The notes: generated by a model not told the origin, from the sequence alone. A stretch of DNA of 64,000 nt from Roseateles_E sp005503085 (GCF_028462495.1 NZ_JAQOWX010000009.1:14314-78313); one strand, 5' to 3'. Numbered from the stretch's first letter, positions 1 to 9,919 are shown. A program made the numbers and translations.

Positions 1-3000
1 TCCATACAACTCGAGACTGGAGACGGGCTGGACGATATCGAGGTCAAGTTGTCCGACGGCGGCAGCATCCACATTCAGTGCAAGACGACAGCAAGTCTTA
101 GCGACCGCGAGGCGAGCCCTCTTGGCAAGACGATCACCCAGCACACCCTCTGGTTTGAGCGCGCGATGACGGCGGGCGGTACGCCAGACTCCACCAAGAC
201 CGCCGGCCTACTAGCTGTGGGCTCCGGTGCGCCGCAGACGTTGAACATTCTGGAGGCCAGCTGCAGGGCCTTCGACATGGGCGGCTCTTGGGTCAGCACT
301 CCGGTGCATCGCAACAAGGCTGAGAAAGAGGCCCTAGCTCTCTTTGAGTCGCTGGCGAAGCCGGCTTGGCGGTCCAGCAGTGGGGTAGATCCGACCGGCG
401 ACCAACTCGTTCAACTCGCACGCCACTTTCACGTGGCCCGCTTCGACATGGACGAAGGGGATCGGGACTGGCGAGAGGCTACGCAACAGCTCGCGCGTCG
501 TGTTTTTGCCGATGAGGCAGCCAGCGAGTCGGCGATGCGTGACCTTCGCGGCCTGATGCGCGACCTGATCCGCAGTGGGGCGATAGCCGACAGAAGCGGT
601 CTCCTGCGCGAGCTTCGGCGTCGCGGTCACTTCGATGTTACTGCGGCCGACTATGAGGCTGACGTCACCAGACTCCGCGCGGTAACGAACCAAGAAATGC
701 TTCGACTGGAACGTCACAGTCATCTGCCCCTCGTTCCGGCCCTGCGCGTTGCACGACAGAGTGACGCGCCACTGGCCAAGGCGATTTTGGCGGGATCCAC
801 CTTGGTCGTCGGCGAGCCAGGTGCCGGCAAGACCGGTGCCCTCGTGTCCGCTGCCGCGGCCATCCTGAGCCGCGGCGGTACTGCGATCTTTCTGTCTGTG
901 GATCGATTTCCTGGTGTCACCATCGCGGCGGATCTCGCGTCGGAGCTGGGACTACAGCGTCCATTGTTGGAGGTTCTCGCCGCCTTTCCGGGGCCCGGGC
1001 CGAAGGTGCTTATCGTTGATGCATTGGATGCCGCACGCGGGGGGGCCGCCGAAGCCGTATTCGCGGCGCTCATCGAGAGCGCGCGGACCGACCTCGACGA
1101 GTGGACGGTCGTTGCATCCATTCGCACCTTCGATCTTCGGAACGGCCGCAGGTATCGAGAGGCCTTTCGAGGGACCCCTGTCGATCCAGACTATGCCGAC
1201 CCGGCCCTCAGCGCGGTTATGCACTTTGCCGTTCCGCGCCTGTCGGAACAGGACTTGACGGAAGTCGGCAGCCTCGCGCCGCAAATGGCAACGCTGCTCG
1301 ACGCAGCGCCAAGTCAACTTCGTGCCCTGCTCAAGAACATCTTCAATCTGTCGCTGGCTGCACAGCTTCTGTCGGACGGCGTCGGCGCCTCCACCTTCAG
1401 TGCCATTTCGACGCAATCCGGTTTGATCGACGTCTACGAAGACACCCGCCTGACCAGTACCGCTATGCAGCAAGCCGCAGCGGCGGCTTGCACTGTAATG
1501 CTGGGACGTCGCCGCCTGACCGTACGCAAGGTCTTGATTGCGCACGATAGTGTCGACGCGGTCATCCAGACCGGCGTCCTGGTCGCCAACGGCGATCTCG
1601 TGGGCTTTGGGCATCATGTCCTCTTCGACCATGTCGCGGGACGCTTCTTCTTGGACTGGGACGACCCCGGGCAGTTGTTGCTGCAATTGAGAGGGGAGAC
1701 TTCCTCGGCTCTTTTGCTCGCGCCCGCGTTCCGGTTCGCAGTCGAGCGGGTATGGCGGAACGACGATGCTGGACGGCCGCACACCTGGCGGCTTCTGGCG
1801 GACATCTTCGCCACCGATCAAGTCGATCCCGTCTTGGGTCATGTGGCGCTGCGTGTCGCTAGCGAAAGCGTCGAGAGCGAATCCGACATCGACGGTCTAC
1901 TGTCGCTCATCGCCGCGTCGTCCGCCAGCCCCGGCATGTCGGGCCTGCTGAACCTCCTATCTAGGTTCGTTGCCATGGACAGCAGCGCGCGGCCGGCCGC
2001 CTCCTCACGTGATGCGGTCTGGGCCCGCTTGGCGGAGGCACTGCTGGCGACGCGTGAGCGCGCCCTGCTTGAGCCTGCCCGGGTTTTGTTGCTTATGTTG
2101 TTCGACCAGCCGAGCCTGGCCACTCCTGACGTACTACTCAGCTATGGCCGGGCGTCCAGGGCACTGCTGGAGGCAGCTTGGTCCGCAAATCCAGAGCTGA
2201 CCCTGCTTGGCACCCAGGCGATACGCTTCGTGGGCAAGAGCTTCGCGTCCGATGTGCAAGCCTCCCGCCTGCTGCTCGATCGCATCCTTCGCGAGCCGCG
2301 CTTCTCCCAACATGCCGACCAGGAGGCAGGCTGGCTCGGCGAACAGATTCTGCCCATCGCGCGTGCCGATCCTGAGTTCGCCGTGGAGATCTATCGCCGC
2401 CTGTACAGCCAGACCATTTACGACAACACGAGCACCATGCTCGGCGGCGCCGGGAGCCGCATCCTGCCGCTCACGTCGAATCGTCGGCAGGACTATGACC
2501 ATGCACTGTGGCGCCTCGGAACAGCCCTGCCCGAGTTCCTCGCCATCGATCCGGCGTCCGGCACGAGGGCCTTGATCGAAGGTTCGGTCGGGAAGGACGG
2601 CAGGGACAGCTACGCCCGACAGCGAGAGCCGGAACGGGTCACCATCGGCGCCGAAATCGTTGAATTGCGCGGTCACGAGTTCGAGTACCAAGCGTGGGAC
2701 GACGATGACGCCACGCGCTTCAATCGCGACGACGACCTTCTCCGAAACTATTTACTCTTTCTTCGATCCTGCTCTGTCGACGCCTTCCAAGCCAGCGTGG
2801 CAGCCGCCTCCGTCGGCCACGCGACAGCGGCCGTGTGGAACCGGATATTCCGTGTCGCCAGCGAACGTATCGCCGAACTGGCGGATCAGCTGTGGCCGCT
2901 GTTTGAGCGAATCGACTTTCTGAATGCACGGGGAACGGCACGCGACGCGGCCACCTTTGCAGCACAGGCCTGGGCAAGCCGCACCAATGAACAGAAGGCC

Positions 3001-3594
3001 CAGTTCGAAAGTCTGCTGTCTGGGCGCGCGGCTTCTGAAGACTCCTCCGACCAGCATTGCTGGCAGAGCATGCTGCATTGGTTTTTCGAGAGAGTCGAAG
3101 ACGACGCGCTTGTGCTCGAATCAAGCCGCGAACTTCGGCGCACGCTCGATGAAGCTGGAGCAGATTCAGCCCGGACGACCGGGCGCATTGCCACTGACGC
3201 GGCGGACGCCGACGACCATTTTGACTGGACTCGCGAACGCCTGCGCCGCGAAGGCATTGACCCACATGCCGAGCCCCAACGAACGGTGCGCGAGGCGTCG
3301 AATACCCTCTATGAACGCCTCGGCAAGACGCCTGAGGACCACCCGCGCCCCTATCTCGCCGGCTTGTGGGCCGAGGCGGTCGCGCTGGTGATCCTGCTCG
3401 ATTTGGCACCAGGCCTTCACGAGCAGGTCGACATGCCGGCGTGGGGGCACGTCTCCAACGTCGCCGAGCGCATTGCCTCCAGCCCAAACTATTCGCCGGA
3501 TGTTGCTGGACTCCCCTCGCTGCCGGTTCTTTTCGCGCTGCTCCAGCGCCTGTCGGCCAGTCCTTATCCGAAATTAAAGGAGGAAGACCTGTGA
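1..3594 (+). CDS. Nuclease-STAND NTPase defence protein, 5' end outside window
   Basis: The reading frame is open from base 1, so the gene starts upstream of the window; 1197 residues are visible. The visible N-terminus carries the active-site pattern of a PD-(D/E)xK nuclease of the Cap4/DUF4297 type: a Glu at codon 5, an Asp-Asp pair (about bases 31-36) and a Gln-Cys-Lys at about bases 76-84. A helical linker leads to a P-loop GEPGAGKT (811-834) and a Walker B strand KVLIVDALD (1003-1029), as in STAND/AAA-like NTPases. The remaining 800 or so residues look helical and repeat-like. By analogy with Avs and bacterial NACHT proteins, it probably senses an invader through its C-terminal region and then cuts DNA. 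It ends in a GTGA overlap with the next gene, which seems to carry the missing C-terminal repeats. The fold and domains are fairly sure; the antiviral role is inferred. Confidence 0.75.
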   Translation, partial: SIQLETGDGLDDIEVKLSDGGSIHIQCKTTASLSDREASPLGKTITQHTLWFERAMTAGGTPDSTKTAGLLAVGSGAPQTLNILEASCRAFDMGGSWVSTPVHRNKAEKEALALFESLAKPAWRSSSGVDPTGDQLVQLARHFHVARFDMDEGDRDWREATQQLARRVFADEAASESAMRDLRGLMRDLIRSGAIADRSGLLRELRRRGHFDVTAADYEADVTRLRAVTNQEMLRLERHSHLPLVPALRVARQSDAPLAKAILAGSTLVVGEPGAGKTGALVSAAAAILSRGGTAIFLSVDRFPGVTIAADLASELGLQRPLLEVLAAFPGPGPKVLIVDALDAARGGAAEAVFAALIESARTDLDEWTVVASIRTFDLRNGRRYREAFRGTPVDPDYADPALSAVMHFAVPRLSEQDLTEVGSLAPQMATLLDAAPSQLRALLKNIFNLSLAAQLLSDGVGASTFSAISTQSGLIDVYEDTRLTSTAMQQAAAAACTVMLGRRRLTVRKVLIAHDSVDAVIQTGVLVANGDLVGFGHHVLFDHVAGRFFLDWDDPGQLLLQLRGETSSALLLAPAFRFAVERVWRNDDAGRPHTWRLLADIFATDQVDPVLGHVALRVASESVESESDIDGLLSLIAASSASPGMSGLLNLLSRFVAMDSSARPAASSRDAVWARLAEALLATRERALLEPARVLLLMLFDQPSLATPDVLLSYGRASRALLEAAWSANPELTLLGTQAIRFVGKSFASDVQASRLLLDRILREPRFSQHADQEAGWLGEQILPIARADPEFAVEIYRRLYSQTIYDNTSTMLGGAGSRILPLTSNRRQDYDHALWRLGTALPEFLAIDPASGTRALIEGSVGKDGRDSYARQREPERVTIGAEIVELRGHEFEYQAWDDDDATRFNRDDDLLRNYLLFLRSCSVDAFQASVAAASVGHATAAVWNRIFRVASERIAELADQLWPLFERIDFLNARGTARDAATFAAQAWASRTNEQKAQFESLLSGRAASEDSSDQHCWQSMLHWFFERVEDDALVLESSRELRRTLDEAGADSARTTGRIATDAADADDHFDWTRERLRREGIDPHAEPQRTVREASNTLYERLGKTPEDHPRPYLAGLWAEAVALVILLDLAPGLHEQVDMPAWGHVSNVAERIASSPNYSPDVAGLPSLPVLFALLQRLSASPYPKLKEEDL

Positions 3595-4781
3595 GCCTGG
3601 GATGGGGGAATTGGGATGTGCGCGTATATGCCGCCGAGTCGTGGGTCTCGCTTGCGCCGCGATTTGCCAGCGAGTATCCAGTGATTCTGGACAGCCTGGC
3701 GTCGTCACTTGACGACCCCGCTCCTGCCGTCCGTCTCCAGTTCATTCAGAACATGCAGGTAATCAGCGCCGCTGACCCGGAACGCATGTGGCAACTGGCC
3801 GAGCGTGTTGCAGCGTCGGAGACACACCCGGACCTTGTAGCCGCGCTGCTTTGTCGCTCATTGATCAGGTTCGGTCGGACAAATCTAGTGCGATGCGAGG
3901 CGCTCCTCACCACAGTCAAGAACAGACTCTCGGCAGGGCAATTCACGACCGCCGGAGATCGCAATCACGTCCCGGAGGCCTTGGGGCAATGGGTGGCAAT
4001 CCTCTTCGTCGGGCAAGGGCGACCATTGGCCAGGGGATGGCTGGAAGAATTCGCTGCCGATCCCGTCCGCTACTCAGCGGCACTTCAGACGTTTGTCGGC
4101 ATGTTGCGAGGCCACCTGTTCGACCGGTATCGGTCCAATGCGACAGAAGAATCCCGAAACATCTGCGACCGGTCACAGGAAAGTCTGCGAATCGTGTTGA
4201 AGCAAATGTCGCAAACCGCCGCCGAGGCGCGGTCGGTGCTCGTGTCCGGCCCGGAAGAAGTCGCCCGTGACGCCGCAATCAAGCGCTACCGTGCTGCCGG
4301 CATGCTGGTGGAAGCTGCGGTCAATCAGCTCTATTTCGGATCGGGTGCCTACGCGGCCCGGCAGGCACAGCAAAACAGTCAGGACGACGACACACCGGGC
4401 CTGCTCGACGTCACGACCAAGGCGCAGTTCCTCAACGACTACGCCGACACGCTAGCCGTCCTGGCAGCCTCGCAAGAACCCGGCACGCTGCATCACCTGA
4501 TCGAACTCTATGAGCACCTGATTCCTGGCAACCCGGCCACCGTTTTTGAATCGGTTTACCAAGTACTGCTGGGCCGCGGCCGCGAAGAAGGCTATCACTT
4601 TGAGTCGCTCGGCAACACGGCAGTGGTTCGCATCGTTCAGCGTTATGTCGCCGATCACAGGGCTATCTTTGAAGACGAAGGCCGACGCGCTCGACTCGTG
4701 GAAATCCTCCGCCTGTTTTCAGAAGGCGGCTGGGCTGAAGCTCTGAAACTGCTCTACGAGCTACCGGAACTGCTTCGATAG
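3591..4781 (+). CDS. HEAT-like helical-repeat partner of the upstream STAND nuclease
   Basis: This 396-residue protein starts with GTG at 3591, which overlaps the previous stop (GTGA). A strong Shine-Dalgarno, AAAGGAGG at 3577-3584, lies a few bases upstream. The same frame is open from 3366, but that part overlaps the upstream gene and has no comparable start. The protein opens directly with a HEAT-like alpha-alpha repeat (VRVYAAESWVSLAPRF, then DDPAPAVRLQFIQ) and is helical throughout, without signal peptide or catalytic motif. It resembles the C-terminal repeat region usually fused to STAND NTPases, so it is probably the sensor or regulatory half of a split system, made in fixed ratio by translational coupling. 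A programmed -1 frameshift that fuses the two is an alternative, because this frame is -1 to the first and the SD-like sequence sits in the overlap. I recognise no named family. Confidence 0.7.
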   Translation: MSLGWGNWDVRVYAAESWVSLAPRFASEYPVILDSLASSLDDPAPAVRLQFIQNMQVISAADPERMWQLAERVAASETHPDLVAALLCRSLIRFGRTNLVRCEALLTTVKNRLSAGQFTTAGDRNHVPEALGQWVAILFVGQGRPLARGWLEEFAADPVRYSAALQTFVGMLRGHLFDRYRSNATEESRNICDRSQESLRIVLKQMSQTAAEARSVLVSGPEEVARDAAIKRYRAAGMLVEAAVNQLYFGSGAYAARQAQQNSQDDDTPGLLDVTTKAQFLNDYADTLAVLAASQEPGTLHHLIELYEHLIPGNPATVFESVYQVLLGRGREEGYHFESLGNTAVVRIVQRYVADHRAIFEDEGRRARLVEILRLFSEGGWAEALKLLYELPELLR

Positions 4782-4812
4782 CTGCTGCTCCAAGATCGCG
4801 TGACCAACTGGG

Positions 4813-4850
4813 CTCAGGCTTGAGGACCTGGCGCATCCTGTTAGCCTGAG
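4813..4850 (+). terminator. Stem-loop after the split STAND pair
   Basis: An 8-bp perfect inverted repeat, CTCAGGCT (4813-4820) and AGCCTGAG (4843-4850), encloses a smaller AGGA/TCCT stem. It lies 31 bases after the stop of the repeat protein and about 95 bases before the next start. There is no U-tract, so it may be a weak terminator, an RNA processing site or a cruciform. Confidence 0.35.
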
Positions 4851-4945
4851 GTATTCGCCCGCAAATGCCTTGCGCCCTGTCCGGCGCTGTGGAGGCAGTA
4901 CGGGCTCGTCTACGCACGGATGGTGCAGGCAGGCTGGGGAGCTAG

Positions 4946-7900
4946 ATGGCAGAGGCGGGAGGACCGGCCACACAGGCGGGTATCAGGTATCAGGATCAAG
5001 TCGCGGCGCTCTATCTGGGGCGCATGCTCGACCCGCGCGAGCGGGCGCGCCATGACCAGCCGGTTGAGGTCAGGCTTGAAGCGCCAGTGAGCGTTGACGA
5101 CTTCGTCGTCCGATTCGCGGACGGGTCGCGTCGGTTCTTTCAGGTCAAGCTCTCGCTGGAGGCGAAAGGGAAGCGGTGGAAGGAACTGTGGGTTGCGATC
5201 CGAAGCCAAGTCGCCGGCGATTTCACGCCGGACGATCGTATCGAACTAGTCCTAGGGGAACCGTCGCGCCTGGCAACAAATCTTCGCGCACTAGCGGAAC
5301 GCTGCACTGGGTCTGATGCCTCCGAATGGCAAGGCCGGCTGAACGCGAGTCAGCTTCAGGTTCTGCAGTCGATCCAAAAGGCCTTAGCCTGCACGGTCCA
5401 GGACCTCTGGCAGATCTTCTGTCGCCTTGACCTGACCGTGTGCGTGGCCGATGAGGTTGAGCGCGACCAGGTGCCTCTGTGGATGCCACCGTCATCTGTG
5501 CCTGCGGCACGGGTCTTTCGCACACTTTCGGAGATTGCGCTCGAAGGCGCGGCAGCGCGCGCCCGTTTCGATGGGCCGACCCTCTACGAGCGCTTACGTT
5601 CTGATGCCGGGATCATGATTGCGGACCCGTCGAGCTGGGGAAGCGCTAAATATCGTGAAGCCATCTCCTCGCTCGCAACCATCGAGGTTCCGGGTACGAA
5701 CTTCAAGCAGAAGCACGGCGCGCAGGTCTTGTGGCCGAGATGTCTTGAATACCGGATGGACAAAGCGCCCGATTTTGACGATGACTTCTCGAGTTGGCGC
5801 CAACTAGGTGGCGTGGCTGAAGTCGATCTACAACAGTTTCCCAGCACTGAGCTCAACGCGCTAGTTGTTGTCGCCGGGCCAGGTTTCGGTAAGTCCACCT
5901 TGGTCAATGCGTTGGCGCGCAAGACGGCAGAGGCAGGTTTCCTGCCTGTAATCATTTCGATCCCACGTCTTGCCGAATCGGAACTTCCGATAGCCGAATA
6001 CCTCGCTGAGCGCATCAATGGCGATTTTGGAGTCCGCATCGACTGGCGTGCCGCAGCCAGCACTGGAACACTGGTGCTCTTCCTCGATGGGTTGGATGAG
6101 GTCTCAAGCGACCGACGATCCCTCGTACTGGAACGGCTCAATGTGTATCGGGTAAGCCATTCAGCCATCCCGTGGCTGATGACGGTCCGCGATGCCAGTG
6201 CACTGGTCCCTCCCGGAGACTGCAAGGTTGTTGAGCTGGCGGCACTGCGCGACTCAGACCTATCGAGGTATGTCGACTTCTACAGGCCCGGCGAGCCAGC
6301 CGTCGCGGCTGAGTTGCTGTCGCGGATCTTCGAGCGGCCTGACCTTGCGCACATGGTCCGCATCCCCATTTTTCTGGCGTTGATGCTGGTCTTGCGCCTT
6401 GAGAAACAAAACCTTCGGCGTAGCGACTTGCTTGAGAGCTACCTGGGGACGTTGTTTCGGCCCTCGGAGTACAAGGCTGCGCAGCGTGACTCTCTCGACA
6501 CAGAGACGTTGCGAATCATCGCCGAGCGTGCGGCCTTCGAGGCGTTGGAGACGGACACCATCGGCGTTAGCGTTCGTCAGCTCGAACGGCACGTCAGGGA
6601 AGTCTCGCCGGCGCTGCGCACGGACGATGTTCGAGATGCGCTTATCCGCCGCGGCGTGCTCCGCAGAGACGGATTGGCAAGATTGACGTTCCCTTTCCCG
6701 ATCGTTCAGGAATATCTGGCCTCGGCAGAATTGCTCCGAAATCACGAAGACCAGTTGGGGCGACGCCTGTCCATGATCGTAAGGCGCCCCTGGGCTCAGG
6801 CGATCCAGTTTGCGCTCGAGCAGCATCCTGCACCGCACGCTGTCGTCGACGAGATCCTTGCGAAGCAAGATGACGCGTTCCACACCGGCTTGAGGCTGCT
6901 CGGCCGATGTCTCTCAAACGGCATGGCTGCGTCCGATGAGCAGTGGCAGCGAATTGGGGACCGCTTCGCTGGGCTGTGGGGATCGCTTGCTTGGCGAACC
7001 AACTATCTTGTGGACGGCATCATTGTCGATGCGTTCTCTAAGCCGCTGCATCCCCGAGTGCGAGCGAGGCTGGGCGAACGTCGTCTCGTCTATCACGGCT
7101 CGGGCAGGATCCTTTCAATAGCGAATGACACCTCGCTTTCGACCGAAGTCTTGGAGAGATTTCTCGCAGGAGATATCGAGAATTTCCTCACCCTAGTCGA
7201 CGTTCAAGCTGAGGCGGACCGCCTTGGCGCGACAGCTTTTAGGATGTATGTGCATCGTGCGAGGCGTGAGCCGCGAGCGGAGGCGGACAGTGGTGCGATC
7301 TGCTGTTTGCTCGGCCACCTCAGAAGAGGAAGCGTGAGCACGGAGGAGGCATTGGCTGTAGCGAACGACGCGACGCTGGCCCCCGAGGTGCGGTTGGCAG
7401 CAAGATTTCATGCCGATTCACCGCTAGACAATGGCGCCAAGGAGCTCATTAGCGGCGCGCTCTCCCGCCCAGGGTACTTTCCGTACCATTCGGCGGCGCT
7501 TGCTATGTCCAGCACCGCCGTGGATATGTCATCCGTTTTGGGATTGCTTCAAGCGCCGTCGGCGGATCGCGATAACGCTTCCAGAGCGCTATCAGATCTT
7601 TGTGCTCAATGGCCGGCATCCGCTCGAGAGAGCCGACTTCTGGAGGTTCTGGCTAGCAACGACATTCAGGACTGGATGCGCATACTTGCCCTGCAGCATC
7701 TGGTGACCATGGGCCGAGTTGCGGCGTTCGACGAGCTACTTTCGAGAATGCCTTCAATGTCGCATGAGACTGTTGGCGAGACCATCGTTCTGATTGGGCA
7801 TGTGCTCGATCGCTCGCGCGTTCAGCAATCTGTGTCAATGCTTTCGGCTAGGGAGTGGGCTCCTGACGAGAGAAGTCGTCTCGGCCACTCGCTCATGACT

Positions 7901-8437
7901 GGTCTGAAGTGGCGCGTTCATAAGCCCGGCGGAACGAGCACCATGGATCCTCTTGCAAGACATCCTGGATTGACGGCGTCGTTTCCACTGTTGGAATCTT
8001 GGATATTGCGTACCGATTACGAGCCGTGGAAGCATCTCAGCTTGGTCGTAGAAGCTGTCCAGATTGGAGTGCCTGGCGCGATCACCCTTTTGCGTTCAGC
8101 TTTCGAAAGAGCTATGGCGACGCCTACCTCCCAGAGGCTTAACGACGAGGCGTCTGCCGGTCATGCGCTAGAGGCGCTTCATGCGCGTGGGATGGGCGTT
8201 TCCATTGACGAACTCGAGCGAATCGCCGCAACAGCTACGTACAACCTCTGCAACAGTGCTCTTCGGCTCCTCGCCAAAATCGGCACTTTGTCCGCAGCTG
8301 AGTCGCTAATGCGGCTTTTCATTGGGCTTCCGGCTGACCTTCGGAAGTCTTTGCTTGAGGCTCTAGAACCATTGGCTGGTAGGTTGGGCCTGCGGATAAC
8401 CAGAGTCGGTGACATGCTGTTGGCATCGGCGGTGTAG
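4946..8437 (+). CDS. Nuclease-NACHT-repeat defence protein (Cap4-like effector)
   Basis: This is a 1163-residue single-chain protein starting at ATG 4946 behind a GGGGAG ribosome site. Residues 1-110 form a Cap4/DUF4297-like nuclease: an N-terminal helix GIRYQDQVAALYLGRML, then Glu (RLEAP), Asp-Asp (VDDFVV) and Gln-Val-Lys (FFQVK), the usual PD-(D/E)xK residues. A NACHT-type NTPase follows, with Walker A GPGFGKST near residue 311 and Walker B LVLFLDGLDEV near residue 376, including the extra acidic residues typical of NACHT. Residues after about 650 are helical repeats, likely the ligand-sensing part. NACHT proteins with such nucleases are known anti-phage systems in which NTPase-driven assembly unleashes nuclease activity. 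It has its own leader after the split STAND pair and shares nuclease type but little else with it. The role in immunity is inferred from architecture. Confidence 0.8.
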   Translation: MAEAGGPATQAGIRYQDQVAALYLGRMLDPRERARHDQPVEVRLEAPVSVDDFVVRFADGSRRFFQVKLSLEAKGKRWKELWVAIRSQVAGDFTPDDRIELVLGEPSRLATNLRALAERCTGSDASEWQGRLNASQLQVLQSIQKALACTVQDLWQIFCRLDLTVCVADEVERDQVPLWMPPSSVPAARVFRTLSEIALEGAAARARFDGPTLYERLRSDAGIMIADPSSWGSAKYREAISSLATIEVPGTNFKQKHGAQVLWPRCLEYRMDKAPDFDDDFSSWRQLGGVAEVDLQQFPSTELNALVVVAGPGFGKSTLVNALARKTAEAGFLPVIISIPRLAESELPIAEYLAERINGDFGVRIDWRAAASTGTLVLFLDGLDEVSSDRRSLVLERLNVYRVSHSAIPWLMTVRDASALVPPGDCKVVELAALRDSDLSRYVDFYRPGEPAVAAELLSRIFERPDLAHMVRIPIFLALMLVLRLEKQNLRRSDLLESYLGTLFRPSEYKAAQRDSLDTETLRIIAERAAFEALETDTIGVSVRQLERHVREVSPALRTDDVRDALIRRGVLRRDGLARLTFPFPIVQEYLASAELLRNHEDQLGRRLSMIVRRPWAQAIQFALEQHPAPHAVVDEILAKQDDAFHTGLRLLGRCLSNGMAASDEQWQRIGDRFAGLWGSLAWRTNYLVDGIIVDAFSKPLHPRVRARLGERRLVYHGSGRILSIANDTSLSTEVLERFLAGDIENFLTLVDVQAEADRLGATAFRMYVHRARREPRAEADSGAICCLLGHLRRGSVSTEEALAVANDATLAPEVRLAARFHADSPLDNGAKELISGALSRPGYFPYHSAALAMSSTAVDMSSVLGLLQAPSADRDNASRALSDLCAQWPASARESRLLEVLASNDIQDWMRILALQHLVTMGRVAAFDELLSRMPSMSHETVGETIVLIGHVLDRSRVQQSVSMLSAREWAPDERSRLGHSLMTGLKWRVHKPGGTSTMDPLARHPGLTASFPLLESWILRTDYEPWKHLSLVVEAVQIGVPGAITLLRSAFERAMATPTSQRLNDEASAGHALEALHARGMGVSIDELERIAATATYNLCNSALRLLAKIGTLSAAESLMRLFIGLPADLRKSLLEALEPLAGRLGLRITRVGDMLLASAV

Positions 8438-8782
8438 TCAGGTTTGGTGCCCAACGGTTTTGGCCGGCAAGCTGGTGCGTCTTTGACGAAGGCACGACAC
8501 CGGTCGTTAAATCCGTCAGGCGGACAGGCGCGCCGGCGTCTGCTTCATACCAGAGAGCGTGAACTCGGCGGCTGATCGCCGATGGCGGCAACCGCTGCAG
8601 AGCGGCTGAATGCAGCGCTGGCGCAGCCGCCTTCGCACCCGCAACCGCCCTTTTGTAACCGCTGATTAATCGCAAAATTCAGCACGCGATCTGGCTGGTT
8701 TGACGCCTAGATTTTCTTCACGGGAGCGCAGCAAACAGCGCCCCACACAAGGAACTCTCGGCCACCAAACCAACCAGCCGCC
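8438..8782. other. Intergenic boundary between defence genes and T4SS operon
   Basis: These 345 bases hold no convincing gene. An AT-richer stretch at about 8650-8680 is the likeliest place for the promoter of the conjugation operon, but I see no clean -35/-10 pair. I see no tRNA and no attachment-site repeat. Confidence 0.4.
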
Positions 8783-9358
8783 ATGAAACTCCGCACCACC
8801 TCTGCCGGCCCGCTCACGTCTCGTGGTGATCACCCGGCACCGCATGGCAAGCAGGCCCCCATCGCCGCCGCGCTGAGCGCCGCAGCCCTGCTCCTTGGCA
8901 CGAGCACGCCGGCCCTGGCGCTCGATGGCTGCCTGGTCTTGCTCTGCCTTGCCGCGCCGAGCTGGCGCGCCATTCCCCAGTGCGTGCCGCCCATCACGCA
9001 GCTCTGGCGCGACCTGGCTCGCGGCCGGGCTTTCCCGAACTGCAGCATGGCCGGCGGCGGCAACTCGGCCAGCCATGCCTGGGCCAGCGCACCCAGCTTT
9101 TGCCCACCCCAATACACGCGCATCGTCGATGGCCCCAACGGCCCCCGCTACTACTGCAACTACACCGGCGCCGTGGCAGTGACCGTCAACGGCCAGGCCT
9201 TTGCGCGAACCTGGTGGACTCTCAGCGGCGACACCGTGACCGACTTCAGCCCAGCCGCCAAAGCCATGCTCGGCCGCTGGGACCGGCGATTCGACGACGA
9301 CTACGCCGCCTGGCTGGCATCCCAGCCACCGGCACCACCGGTCGAGTCGGGGAACTGA
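8783..9358 (+). CDS. TrbM/KikA-like periplasmic conjugal transfer protein
   Basis: This 191-residue protein has a signal peptide after an N-terminal extension (hydrophobic stretch near residues 28-48, ending ALA-LDG). Its mature start carries paired cysteines in the arrangement DGCLVLLCLAAPS...PQCVPPI...LARGRAFPNC. This resembles the TrbM/KikA/MpfK family, in which a short Cys-rich segment is followed by an LxxY/LWR helix and another Cys. Members are periplasmic helpers of mating-pair formation. It is the first gene of the T4SS operon, 9 bases before the virB1-like gene. The family call is by pattern and is moderate; no good Shine-Dalgarno is seen, so the start could be internal. Confidence 0.5.
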   Translation: MKLRTTSAGPLTSRGDHPAPHGKQAPIAAALSAAALLLGTSTPALALDGCLVLLCLAAPSWRAIPQCVPPITQLWRDLARGRAFPNCSMAGGGNSASHAWASAPSFCPPQYTRIVDGPNGPRYYCNYTGAVAVTVNGQAFARTWWTLSGDTVTDFSPAAKAMLGRWDRRFDDDYAAWLASQPPAPPVESGN

Positions 9359-9367
9359 GGAACGGCC

Positions 9368-9919
9368 ATGGACAGCCCCACATTCCTCGCCCTGGCGCTG
9401 GCCTGCGCTCCGCAGGTGGCGCCCAGCACCGCCCATGCCCTGGCCGCCGCCGAAAGCGCCCTCCACCCCTGGGCCATCGGCGTGGTGGGCGGGCGGCTAC
9501 AGCGGCAACCCCGGACGCGCGCCGAGGCGCTGGCCACGGCCCGCGCGCTGCGTGCCGCCGGATGGAACTTCAGCGTTGGGCTCGGCCAGATCAATATCGG
9601 CAACTTCGAACGCCTGGGGCTGACGCTGAGCAGCGCCTTCGAGCCCTGTATCAACCTGGCGGCCATGCAGGCCGTGCTGACCGAGTGCCTGGACCGGGTC
9701 CCTGCTTCACGCGCTTCCGATACAGACATGACGTCTCAGGCAGACCAGACCTCACTCAGGAAAACCCCGTCTTGCTACTACAGCGGCAACTTCGTCACTG
9801 GCTTTGAGCATGGCTATGTGCGAAGGGTGGTCGCCGCTGCGGGCACCCCGGCTTCGGCTCGGGCCGCCCTTCCCCAACCCCTCCTCCACCCCATTGCACA
9901 GGCAAAGGAACAGCCATGA
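9368..9919 (+). CDS. virB1: VirB1-like lytic transglycosylase
   Basis: This 183-residue protein has the lysozyme-like fold motifs of VirB1 transglycosylases: the catalytic Glu in AAAESALHPWAIGV and the downstream SVGLGQINIGNF segment. It would open the peptidoglycan locally so that the secretion channel can assemble. The start at 9368 has a GAGGA site 7 bases upstream. There is no obvious cleaved signal peptide, though the first 20 residues are mildly hydrophobic. The stop overlaps the next start (ATGA). Confidence 0.85.
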   Translation: MDSPTFLALALACAPQVAPSTAHALAAAESALHPWAIGVVGGRLQRQPRTRAEALATARALRAAGWNFSVGLGQINIGNFERLGLTLSSAFEPCINLAAMQAVLTECLDRVPASRASDTDMTSQADQTSLRKTPSCYYSGNFVTGFEHGYVRRVVAAAGTPASARAALPQPLLHPIAQAKEQP

